Of a stretch of 64,000 nt of DNA, positions 1 through 11,400 are shown piece by piece. Every line of letters begins with the position of its first letter. Position 1 is the stretch's first letter. The translations under genes were made by a program, and so were the position numbers. The DNA comes from Nannochloropsis salina CCMP1776 (Eukaryota > Sar > Eustigmatophyceae > Eustigmatales > Monodopsidaceae), in the NCBI GenBank assembly GCA_004565275.1, contig SDOX01000091.1, positions 62,001 through 126,000 of the forward strand, given 5' to 3'. The notes beneath the pieces were generated by a model. The model made no database searches. It saw only the letters and a program-made list of their open reading frames with translations, and had not been told where the DNA came from.

Positions 1-262
1 CGAGTCCAGTCATAGGCGAGCTATATCTACGCCAAATTATGGCGCCTCCTAGTCCCTCGCCTCGCGTACCTCGTCCTCCCCTCCTCCCATCCCCATTAAG
101 ATACGACACACTGTCTCCTACTCTTCTTAAGCAGGCTCCACAGGCGGTCTTTTCTACCAAGAACACTTGACAGTATCCTTGAACCGGACTTGACCATCCC
201 AATTATCGAGATTGGTCAACTGTTGGAACGTGATCTCCATCTACCTTCCTGTCATCCTCTAG

Positions 263-450
263 GTGCTCGTTGCCATCCTTGTAGCCCAGTTGTTCATCGA
301 CGTGTCTGACCATCGGAGTGACATCAAAGTGGCATTCTTCCCTTTAATATGTCGGGCATGGGGGGCTCGGTGGGCCTGTTCTCGATTGAGGTGGCCAAAT
401 TCATAGTAGCTCCCATTCTGGTCGCTTTTTGGAACCATGTTTCGGGCCGC
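263..450 (+). pseudogene. Possible membrane-protein remnant
   Basis: After a splice-acceptor-like ctctag at 257-262 there is a hydrophobic reading frame (VLVAILVAQLFIDVSDHRSD). It continues in a second frame from about 343 as MSGMGGSVGLFSIEVAKF and a further hydrophobic stretch. The change of frame in the middle suggests a decayed membrane-protein exon. No family is recognised. It could equally be chance coding in a stretch that looks richer in G and C than what follows. Confidence 0.2.
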
Positions 451-3400
451 AAACCTTTCAAAAGTTCGAATGATAGGCGCACTTTATCCTCCCCTTCCTC
501 GTTGTCTTGCTCCCCCCCCTCCCTCTCGGTTCCAAGCCTTCGCTACCAGGAAAACATCTCACTTCCGCCTCGTCCTCTTTTTTTCTGGCCTGCCTTTCAC
601 TTCTCCCCCCCTCCATGCCTGATGCATCGTCGGCGACCATCGCCTTCCATTTGTCTCTCCTGTCGCACACACGCATGTAACCTCCTGGGCGGAGGCCTGT
701 TACCGAGAGCAGGTAGTGACGATGGTCCGCAGGAGTCGTGACGAAGACATGCGTTATCAGGATAGCGTCTGGGAGTTTAGACAACTAGAGCACTGTAATG
801 GTAAGAAGAGGAAAAACGATGGCTGGAGGTCTGAACCTAGGTGGCGTGACACAAGGCGGTTTGATTCAGGAAGCAGTCCGCGTGTACGCGACCCTGAAAC
901 TTCTTTGTCGTACACTACCTGAATATTTCGAATGATATTTCTCAAAATCATTCTTTCCTAGAGGGCTGTAACTTTTGCCTATTCGAGGCATTACAAGAAA
1001 TCAGTACTGCCAAAACGAGCATGTATGGGATGGAATTAGTACATGTCGACGGACAGAAGAAAAGGGAGAGGCGTCAAAGCCATGGAATGTACGCTCTCAA
1101 ATACGAAGGCTCTGCCAATTTATGGCCATGCCATACATGGGAAGGAGGAGGACGACCAAAGAGGAAGTCAAGCAGCAGACCGGAGGCCGAGGAGAGGAGG
1201 TTACAGGCGGCGAGATGCGAGGTATACTAAAAAGCCTCCATGTAGGACGGCACACAGGAGGCCGTAGGGGACGTGGCATAGAATTTTTCCGGTCTGTTCT
1301 GGAGGATCGATGCAAAAGAAAGGAGTATACATTTAAAGATGCAAAGTCGGTGCGAAAAGGAGGTTTTGCGTTCCATACAAGGGGAACCTCCTCCCGCTAC
1401 ACTTTTGTGTCGCTTCATGCATTGATCACGCATTTGACCGACTTAAACAATGTAACAAGATATGACTTCGAAAAAGTTTGTCAGGTCCATATCATGGTAC
1501 CAGAACTTTGTCAACGCATATCATCGAAAACGCTCTTGGCTCCTTTTTGTGAAGTTTCAACGACACAAGCTTGCGTGATGTCTGCAAACTGCTTTTCTCT
1601 CAAAACTCGCCGACTGTGCTCCTCTATGCTTATGCGCATGAATAGCAGAAGGGTTTTTGCTGCTTCTTTGGCTACCTGCATCGCCTCGAAGAGCCAAGAA
1701 GGCATCACCATTATCATGCCTTGACAGAACAGCACGTTTTGATCTACACTACCAATGCCCCTTTGAAGGTAGCTGTACTTCCGAGCTCTTCCTCGTTGAT
1801 CGAATTGGGCAAAAGATATGTGATGCTGCTGGAAGAGGGTATTTAAAAAAATAAAGAGGAAAAAACTATAAAAGAGCTTTGGTAGAGGGGATATCCGAGA
1901 GACTACGGCAATGGAAACAGTCAGAGGCACGCATTTCATGTCGATGCCGTTGTCACTTATTGCGAAGCTTGAAGTACTCATCAAGCACGCCATGAGGCCC
2001 CCATAGCTCTCGCAAACAAAGCAAATAACATGCTCCGCAAAAGCCATTGTAAACAAAAAGCAGTCGTGAACAGGGATTTTACAGCGCCCTCCTTTTCCTT
2101 TTCACTCGATGTAGCTAAAGCGTCGTGTGGGTGAACGGCACTTCCACGGATATTCCTTTTACTCGTTCTGGTCTCTTTGGTGGTGTTATCGCTGCCTTTC
2201 TCCCCGAGCAATTGTGGATCGAGGACTCGGCGCTAATCCTTTTGGGTTTTCTTCAAAGTTGAGACACTCATTCGCGACGTTCTCAATCAAGCCTGTCGAC
2301 TAGTATCCTCTACGATTTTGATCTCATTTGAACAGCCCCCTTACGACAAGGCACCCCATACGCAGTCAGTCATTTATCTGTGGTTGTAAGTATTTTCTAT
2401 TTCCTTTCAAATAAAAAATACCATGTTACTCATACCACCCTGGGTAATGAGTATGCGGCATCTGCATATCTCCGCGATATCTTACAGAGAAGTTGTCCAG
2501 CATCTTTGTTCCCACTTGCGAAAATAAGAGGGCTATGACTTATGCTGTGCTACAGAGGAATATACACATGCGTATGACGCTAAGCTCTGAAGATGCTGTT
2601 GGGCTCAAGACTCCTCTGGTCAAAGTTTAAGAAGTGAGGGCAAGAATGTTGAAAATTCGAGAAATCGGACGGCGGCAAAAGCTACCACTCGATTACTTTT
2701 TTGATATTTCTCGCGACTTCCTACATCTTTTCCTAAAGAATTGACCAACCACATATAATGTGATGTTTGTGGGACTGGGATATTGCAGATTTTCAGATGC
2801 TTCATTGCCTTTTTTTCCGGTGAGCCCCCACGTTCCATGCTCTTGCCCGATATGTCCCGAGAAGAGGTTCTGAGAGAGCATTTTCGGCATGACAGGTTCT
2901 TTGTTCAGAAGTTATGCATCCTTGTTGATCATTCGAGGGACCAAAAAGCTTCAATAGCCTAAGAAATTGGTATCGCAGTAATAGGAGTCTAGGTGAAGTG
3001 CAACTGCCTCGACGTGCTCGTAATGACTGCCCCTGAAGTAATATGGGATTCAATGATGGGATTCAACACCTTAAAGATGCGACTCATACCTTCGTGGTGC
3101 GAATCTACACTTGAAATGAGTAGCTTTTACTACAATGGCTGTAGTAAACGCCAATTCGTCATTCTATTTTTCGAATTTGGCAGAAAATAATTCTCATTAA
3201 TTAAACCCTTTATCACTTGTCGCACTACTACCCAATTTATCTGCTTGTCGATGGTTTTATAGTCCCCTATCATAATTAAGTGAAAGACTCCTTCAAAGAC
3301 TTTCATATCTTTCTGCTTACAAGACATGCCAATGACATGCTTTAAGCGTAGAGAGCGCGGAATGTCGAGCTATTTATCTAACTTGCTCTAAAACTCTTTC

Positions 3401-3460
3401 CAGTCTTCGTTCTATACCAGAGAGCCTCACCTTCAGTCAGCAACATTAAGACTAAGCCTT
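451..3460. other. Gene-poor stretch
   Basis: Apart from the weak minus-strand candidate at 1511-2056, I see no supported gene here. The open frames are short, mutually overlapping, and mostly begin with non-ATG codons. No repeat shared with the rest of the window was noticed. Confidence 0.5.
1511..2056 (-). pseudogene. Possible alpha/beta-hydrolase-like exons or remnant
   Basis: The minus strand is open for about 180 codons. Near the start it contains ESYGGLMAC, which resembles the nucleophile elbow (GxSxGG) of alpha/beta hydrolases but lacks its first glycine. A helical, charged stretch (about residues 120-180) follows. The middle part, near FLFIFLNTLFQQ, looks like an intron ending in a pyrimidine-rich cttccag. 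No partner catalytic residues can be assigned and the N-terminal half of such a protein is not evident upstream. This is a weak call, either partial or decayed. Confidence 0.2.
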
Positions 3461-3472
3461 TTGATTTTGCTA

Positions 3473-5710
3473 ATGCATCTTGTCTTAGGGAGTCTGTATC
3501 TTCTTTTTTTGACGTTTGCCAGCATTCCAAAGGCGTCTGGCCAACATTGCCCGCAATTTTCGCTGAGGGCCAAGGTGCATCCAAAGAGCAAGCGCGGTAT
3601 CTTGGCTGGGAAACGTAATGTCAAGGTATCTGTCAAACTTCGCAGCATCAATCCTGTGGCTGACGTGGAAGTTAAGCTAACACTACCCGACGGATTGACT
3701 TTGAAGCGGACAGCGACTCGCCCGTCGTCCAAACCTCACAAACGGCCCGAGATTGTAAAAAATTTCGACATGACGACGGCCATCCACTGGCGAGGAGTTA
3801 ATCTCACCAAACATCGAAAGTAACGCTTTCTGGCCAAGGCTAGTGTTAATACATGTGCCCCTGCAATGCTAGCAGTCGACGCTGTGGCGTACCTTGTCAA
3901 CACGACTGATGCCTACTGTCTGACACCATTATCAACCCCAGCAGAAATTTGGGTGCGACACCTAAAATCGAAAAAGAGAACTGTATGCGCGCCACATTTA
4001 GTCCCAATTATTGTTCCCACGCAACCCGCGACTACGGCGGCTCCAAGCACCATTTCTGCTATCATACCTCCGATCACATGGCCTACAGCGACTCCTGCCA
4101 TGTTGCCTACCATACCTCTTACCACAGAGCCTACAGTGACTCCTACATTATTGCCAACACCGGCGACTATTACCCGAAGTACCATACCTCCTAGCGCTGA
4201 GCCTACCATATCTCCTACTGCAGCGTCTACCATAGCTCCTACAATAATGTCTACAGCGACATCTACCGTATTGCCTAGCATACCTCCTACCGCAGTGCCT
4301 ACAGCGACTTCTACCCCACCGCCTATTATGACTCCTACCGCAGTACCTACGGTAACTTCTACCGCCTCGCCTACCATATCTCCTACCGCAGTATCTACAG
4401 TAACTCCTTCTACAGTGCCTACAGCGCCTCCTACGATATTGCCAACATCGGCATCTACCGCAGTGCCTGGCATAGCTCCCACTACAACTCCTACAGCGCC
4501 TCCTACGATATTGCCAACATCGGTATCTACCGCAGTGCCTGGCATAGCTGCAGTACCTATACTGGATCCCCAACCAGCATCCCCCATAATTCCTCAAGCA
4601 GAACCCCCTACGCAGCAGGAAGCGCCTATTACAACAGTGCCTACAGCGCCTCCTACGATATTGCCAACATCGGCATCTACCGCAGTGCCTAGCATAGCTC
4701 CCACTACAACTCCTACAGCGCCTCCTACGATATTGTCAACATCGGCATCTACCGCAGTGCCTAGCATACCTCCTACCACATTTTCTACCATACCTCCCAC
4801 CACCGTGACTACAGCAACTTCTCCCGCCTCGCTTAGCATATCCCCTACCGCAGTACCTATACTGGATCCCCAACCAGCATCCCCCATAATTCCTCAAGCA
4901 GAATCCCCTACGCAGCAGGAAGCGCCTATTACAACAGTGCCTACAGCGCCTCCTACGATATTGCCAACATCGGCATCTACCGCAGTGCCTAGCATAGCTC
5001 CCACTACAACTCCTACAGCGCCTCCTACGATATTGCCAACATCGGCATCTACCGCAGTGCCTAGCATAGCTCCTACCACACTGTCTACTGTGATTCCTAC
5101 CACGCTGCCTTCCATAGCTTCCACCACAGAGCCCACAGCATCAGTGCCTCTTGTGACTCCTACCACCCTGCCTAGCATACCTCCTACCATCTTGTTTACA
5201 GCAACTTCTACTGCCTCGCCTACTACATATCCTACCGCAATACCTACAGTGACCCCGATTACAGGAGCTGTAGGGACTCCTACGACAGTACCTACCACAT
5301 TGCCTACTGTAACTCCTACCACGCTGTCTATCGTACCTCCTACTACAGTGTCTTCAGCGGCTTCCATCGTATTGCCGACATTAGCTCCCACCACACTACC
5401 TATATTGAGTCCCAAAACAGCATCCCCCATAACCCCTCGAGCAGAACCCCCTACGCAGCTGGAAGCGCCTATTACAGCTTCTTCATCGGCACCGTCAGCC
5501 TTCCCTACCCCTACTCTCAACTCATCGCCTGCATTCTTGCCTGAGACGGAGCTCTCTATGGGACCTACCCTGATCCCCACTGCAAGGCCTTTTGCAGCTC
5601 CAACTGCTGTGTCAACAGACTTCCCAACGGTAATGCCACTTGTGCAAGAGTGCATACAGCAGCTTCCACCTATGTGTGTAGCGGTGCTACAACAGCAATG
5701 TAACCTGTAA
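3473..5710 (+). CDS. Secreted Pro/Thr/Ser-rich repeat protein, adhesin- or wall-like, with one in-frame stop
   Basis: The ATG at 3473 begins a clear signal peptide (MHLVLGSLYLLFLTFASIPK, then ASGQ). About 90 residues follow that resemble an extracellular beta-sandwich of the DUF11 type (VEVKLTLPDGLTLKR, HWRGVNLTKHRK). A TAA at 3821, codon 117, interrupts the frame. The same frame resumes at once with RF(L)AK and continues the domain (CAPAMLAVDAVAYLVNTTDAYCLTP). No GT-AG intron of plausible size that keeps frame removes the stop. From about 4020 the protein is a mucin-like tract of degenerate PT/TP/AST repeats to 5480. It ends in a Cys-bearing tail (QECIQQLPPMCVAVLQQQ). Such proteins are usually O-glycosylated and lie outside the cell. 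Either the stop is a recent inactivating change or error, or translation starts again at the ATG at 3866, which would lack a signal peptide. Confidence 0.65.
4020..5480 (+). repeat. Coding tandem repeats, nested periods
   Basis: Short units encode patterns such as PTxxPT and TxxPTILPTSASTAVPSIAP. A larger unit of about 300 bp is duplicated nearly exactly: the block starting ctggatccccaaccagcatc occurs at about 4561 and 4861, and a diverged relative lies at about 5404. Both scales keep the reading frame, which points to expansion under coding constraint. Confidence 0.85.
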
Positions 5711-7620
5711 TATTGACGCATCGCCTATCGAACCGTAATGACAATCTATGCCAGATCTCGGGCGCACGAGCATAGCTTTTCCGCTCCCTTGTTATATTGA
5801 GCATTTCGGGAGCTTCTTTGAGCTGATTCGTCGGTAATGCTTCAGAGCCTAGGTTTTTATCGCTTGAAGGTAATAATGACGACATGTTTTACTTCTCCGG
5901 GACGCTTCAAAGTAGGTCTAAAGTGAAAACAAATGGCATGGCGAATAAATGGCCAACGTTTCTTCGGCATATTGCGGTGGTGGAGGGACGCAAATCAAAC
6001 TTCGCATTATCGAAGAACAACACAACTTTGCTCGAGAGAAAAAACGATGTTTGTCATACAGACTCAATGTAAGAAAGTTCTTTAATTTTGCCGAGAGCTG
6101 CTCCCGCTCGGTCTTGAACCACTCACAATATTATGTAATTCATACTGTAAGTGCTATCGTCCCTAATGTAATTGACAATACATACAATATCATATGCCCT
6201 CCTAGATCAACCTGTACTCTTCCAAATTGTCAAATTGCTTGCCGCTATCGTGGTCCGTGTGCCTACTGCTCGTCAATTTGCGGCCAAAGCACAATTACTA
6301 GGCCCCCAGCGCATGCACACATTTTGACTTCGATCTTCAATGGCTGGTTGCTTCTACGATGGCTTTGACACGGGGATATCTGTGACTGTGGAGAGCCTCC
6401 AGACCGTGCAACGCACCGTGTGGATTACCTCTCCAAAGACAAAGCACTTCGCAATGGCCGCATGGAACAAACATCTGTCCAACACGTTAGACAACTCCCA
6501 CAGATGTCGTAAGATCGACGGCCTCGTATGCCCCTGCATCGTGTCTGATTGCAATATCTCCTGAAATGGCCTGTGGGCAAGCACCATACAACCTTTTGCA
6601 TCATCGTAGAGCAGCAACATGGCATCCGGTGCGAGCCAAGGCGCCGTATCTCCGTGCCCGGCTTGTTGGGAACTTCAGCGAGCTGCAGGCGACACCTGAG
6701 AGTCGATTTTCGGGGCCCGGTTTCTTTCCCGTAATTCGGCAGTACGCCCTAAGCCGTCATCATCTTTTTATTTGCTTTTTTTATTTTCCTTCCGTGTGTC
6801 CATCGGTCGAGGGGTCATCCGACATATTGCCAACAATAATCGCCAACAAAGATCCCTTGTCGTGGCCATTGGGAATGACGTACCCCCCCTCGGCACCATG
6901 CTGCATCGTATGGCATTAACAGCATCTTCTTACTGGGCATGATCACGGAACCATGATGGTTTGTAGATTGAGAAGGAACTTTTTTATTAAGAGCCCGAAT
7001 ATCTCTGCATGGGACTGACTCGTAGCGTGGCCCATAGACGTTGGAGCAATTTGCTCCCGGCATAGGCCCGCAGGCATCGACATAGGATGTCGCGGTGGCC
7101 ATAAACGGAGCAAAGGAGGACAGGGACGGTGAAGATGCGTCCTCACCTCCATACGCTTTTGGTGACTTTGGGTTAGTATGTTTGTCTGAATCTCTGTGAC
7201 TCGTCTGAATCTCTTGGTGTGCTCAGCGAAAGCGTGTTGTGCGTGGACAGGCACGGCAATCTTAGGGGACGTCGCGCCATTTCGCGGTCAAATACAGGAG
7301 AAGGTGCTCACTGCGATATCGGCCACGACTAGAAATGGCCCTTCAAAAAGTCATAAAGAATGTTATACTCCCTTTCCTCCTCTCCTTCCTCTTCTACCTC
7401 CGAGGCTACTCTCCTCCCCGCAGGACTCCGTGCAATCGCTTTGCACCCAAGAAGCAAGCTCGGTTCTCTCGTTCGTGACAAAGCCAGCTTTTTCTTGCAA
7501 GCTGTCCATCGCTGAGCGTCTGAACTAGGGATCATGAATTTGAATTAAGGAGGTCGCTTTTGACCAATAACCCTTTCGAGTACTTTACTCTTGCGCTATA
7601 AAAATGACCTGGACATTTGG
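5711..7620. other. No supported gene; G/C-richer decayed-looking stretch at 6300-7500
   Basis: Open frames of 60-139 codons overlap on both strands, but none shows a recognisable domain. The 6300-7500 part looks richer in G and C than its neighbours. On the minus strand it has protein-like scraps in different frames (for example CGPMPGANCSNVYGPRYES and RHLWELSNVLDRC), consistent with a decayed gene of unknown identity. Confidence 0.35.
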
Positions 7621-8486
7621 AAAAGATGGAGGGAAATTAGTGAGGAAATCGTCTTGGCAAATGTATGGCCATTCAATGGTCAATTTTGCCCTAAAAATAT
7701 GCATTTAGGCGCAACGTATCGAACGGAGCGCTTGCTCCCTGTCGAGACATGCTGACAACAATATAGTAGCTATAATCATAGGAAGGGGAAAAGTCGGTGA
7801 TATCAATACACAAACGGGATGAAAAGATGAAAGATGCTAACAAACTTGATTATGTTTGAGTCATGTGAGCCCGTCACATATGATAAATGTCTTAAGGGTT
7901 ATTATTCATGATTATAATATCAAGCAAACTGAAAATAAAGAGAACACGGAGCGAGCACATTTCTAAGCTCACTCCCATATTTGAGTACTTAATTCTCTGT
8001 GTTCTGTCAGAATGTTTCTCGAATCGACGAACCACAAGCAAGCGCGCACAATTCATTCCTCTGCAAGAAGGTCGTACCTGGAAAAGTGACCTGGCTGGCG
8101 AGGAAAGTTTGTGTCTGGTCCGGTTGACGGTACCAGCAACAGCCGTCAATTGGCCAATTAAGTATAATATGTAAGAGAATGACGAAGCTTCGGCTTCAGA
8201 AAATGATACATAAAATAATAAGTAAGGTCTTGGGCAGCTTATAACTCAGGAGATTCTTACTCTTTTCAGAATGTGGATACGACTTCCTCCTCGATGTCCC
8301 GTGCATCATCGGTATGCGTCAAAACCAAGAACCAGAGCGCGTAAGAATGAGTTCTGCAGTTGTGTTAAATTGACTCTTTACTTCTCTCTGTACTCTTCCC
8401 TTTCGAAATGGAATGCCTAAGCATTTCGTATCAAAACCTGTGTCACAATCTAAGCCTCCCACTCCATCCTGTTCGTGGTCAGCCCA
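7621..8486. repeat. Old duplicate of the sequence downstream of the lipase gene and ABC gene tail
   Basis: 7621-7690 matches the sequence just after the lipase stop (45947-46015), and 8118-8470 matches 46020-46395, with several per cent divergence. In this copy about 425 bp (7693-8116) separate the two matching pieces, which are contiguous in the other copy. The lipase coding part itself is absent here. This suggests that a lipase-ABC neighbourhood was duplicated and the lipase half was then lost at this locus. Confidence 0.75.
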
Positions 8487-11400
8487 TTAGCGCTTTTCAA
8501 ATCGACGCCACTTTAAAGCAGACATAAATAAAAGGTTGCAAGCAAAAATAAATACGATTACTGTCCCCAGATTCCGCCATCGATGTGCGAAAGAAAAATG
8601 GAGACCTTCTTGATAATGGTCGCTGTCCCCAAAGAGCCCCTGAATTGCCTTCCATTTGGTCGTTTTCTCAAACGATCGCGTGTCCGAGTTGAAAATGTCG
8701 ACTGTCGCTTGTGATTCTTTGCCTCCTGGCTCCTCCCACCACTGCGTCATCACTATGCCTTCGAAGACTTTGTTCAAGGGACACAAGATCCACAATGGTA
8801 GCCATCCTTGCGGAATGTCGCCGGGCATGAAGGTCATTCCACTCATGATTGAGAAAACAGGTGCGACGGTATTGTAGACCATTTTAGCCGACTGTGTGCT
8901 AGGAGATAGAGCCGCAACGGCTTGTCCAAAAGCGGTGGCAAATAGCATGTAAAGATACAGGAAGGCCCAGAACCAGAGGACCCTCCAGGTGCTGAGAGCG
9001 AAGCCACAAGGAAAGTAGAGGAGGAGCAGAAAGAGAAGGGATTGAACGAAGACGTAGGGCATTTCCACCAGTAGCCACGACAAGGCATAAGCGCCAACAC
9101 TGTAGGATCCCGCAAAACGCTCCCGATAAAATGCAGGACGTTCTTGAAACATGAGTTCAAAAACAGCCGTGCTGTTGATTACAGCTGTGAAGGTCAAACC
9201 AATAAATATCAAACCCAGATAGCCCATCAGGTCCGAAATCGTCTCTTGAGGTTGTCCGTGATATATACCACTCAACATGATGGCCATAGCCGCTGTACCA
9301 CCGATACGGACCCATTGGTATGAAGGAAGGCGCCAAAAGGTTAGCCAAGCCCGACGGCTACAGACATGAAGCTGTATGAGGAAGGGAATAGGGCGCAGAG
9401 GCGGGAAAGAGGAAGACAAGCCACATTTGTCGCAGGAACTGATGTAACACATCAAAACGTTTAAGGCGCGATAAACGCTGCTGCATTTTTTGCAGCTGGT
9501 CCTGGTGAGGGTTCGAGATGGCACCAAAATCGCTTGACATATTTCCTGTATTTCCTGTGACGTCTTCCTTTTCAAGTCGCTGGTGGTGTAGAGTGCTGTA
9601 TAATCAATCGGGATCCCTTCCGAGTTGCATGCATTCAATACATTCTCTTCCTTTGGGACTGCTAAGCCAAACATCATATCTGCCTGCACGCAAGTCAGTA
9701 CCCATGATGCGGGGTTTTCTCCTTCCTTTCCTCTAAAGGTATGATGCCAGGCAGCTTCTCGAAGTAAGCAACCACTCCATTTTCTCCCCTTGTCGGGCCG
9801 ACGTATACCACATTTCCCCCTTTACCCAGCATAAGTAAAGAATCAAATAACTCAAAAACCTCTTTGCTTGGTTGATGTATAGAGGCGATGACCGTCATAC
9901 CGCCTTGCCATCCTCCTTCTCGTCCTCCTACTCGACCTCGCGCCAGTTCTCGAAGCATCTGAATGACCACAAGAGAGTGATCAGAGTCGAGAAAAGTGGT
10001 CGGCTCATCGAGGAAGAGGAGAGAAGGAAAGGCAACCACTTCTGTGGCGATAGAAACGCGTTTCATCTCCTACAGGAATGAACGAGGAGAACAAGTGGAC
10101 GAATAATGAGAGTGAGAAATCGAAGCGGTGAGAAAAATGATAAGCGAATAGACAATAATAATGCTTTCAAAATACATAAAAAGATAGGCCCCAAAAACAG
10201 AAGAAGACATGGACAATTATTAATTAGAATAGAAATAAGATGAGACTACTGGATAAAATGAGACAAACCTCAAAGGAAAGCCCAGCGCTAGGCGGGCCCA
10301 CGATACTGTCCTTGACGCGCTCAAGTCGAAGAAGTTTCAATACGGCGTCGACAAAGGTCGAGTAGAGGGCAGGGGAGAGCGTGGGACAGGCTCGGGGTAG
10401 ACGGAGAGCGACGGAGAAGCAGAGGATTTCATGGGGGGTCATGTGAGGGGAGTGTACGTCTGAGGAGTTCTGATCGACGTAGGCCGTGAGGACAGGACGA
10501 AGAGCTGAAGGAAGAACAAGGCCGTTGTGAAGGATCGAGCCGGAAATTTTCCCGTGGCCCGTCTTTCGTCCAGCCAACACATCCAATAGGGTAGTTTTTC
10601 CCGCCCCGGAGGGTCCCATCAACGCCATCATTGTGCCCGGACGTACGTGGCCGCTAACATCCGTCAGAAGTGTGACCCGATCTTTCCCTGTCCGAAACGA
10701 CCTTCGACTTTGATCATGTTCCTTTCCAGCTGCCGTAGTCATACCATGTTGTATTTCCTCCTTTTTGTCCTCCATCCGCGAGCGCTTATCCCCATTCCTT
10801 TCTAGCTCTGCCTTTTGCCAAATCCAACGAGACCTTGATTCGCCATTATTCTCCTTGTCATTATTCCTTTGACGTCGAGGTATCTTTGGGGCAGCGACTT
10901 TGTATGACACATTCTCGAAGGTAAGAGTGACCGGAAAAGGCGGGGGAAGAAGGTCAAACAAGGTCTTTTCTTCTTGTATACCTCCGTCTTTTTCCATCTT
11001 ATGGACAATAGTGACATCGGCATCAGCGCAAATTTGGTCGGCATTCGAAACAGAAGAGGTACGCTTTAGAAAAGTACAGGGATGAGAGAAAGAATGAAGG
11101 GCAGCTGTGTCGCCGCGTACCCTCCGTGTTGCCATGGTAGGGAAGTACGAAGCAATCGCAGGAGGCATAGCAAGCGAGTATTTTGGTGTGCAGGAAGAAG
11201 AAGAAGCAGCAGAAGAGGGAGAGGAGAAGAAGAAAGCGGGAAAAGGGTAGAGGGAAGCAGAAAATGATTGCTCGGCTTTCCTCTCTAGCTTGGAAAGACT
11301 GCCATGACTGTTTATACTACTGATGGTCGTAGCTACAGTCGTTAAATTGTTGCTGCTGCTATTGTGACTGCTGTTAACATTGTCTGTCGTAGTATGGGAA

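Noticed and set aside
975-1724. 249-codon plus-strand open frame
   Set aside because: Starts with TTG, is basic and low in recognisable pattern, and overlaps the minus-strand candidate; no support as a gene.
3913-5721. Long minus-strand frames opposite the PT-rich repeats (Val/Gly-rich)
   Set aside because: Mirror frames of a codon-biased repeat; the plus strand has the signal peptide and domain.
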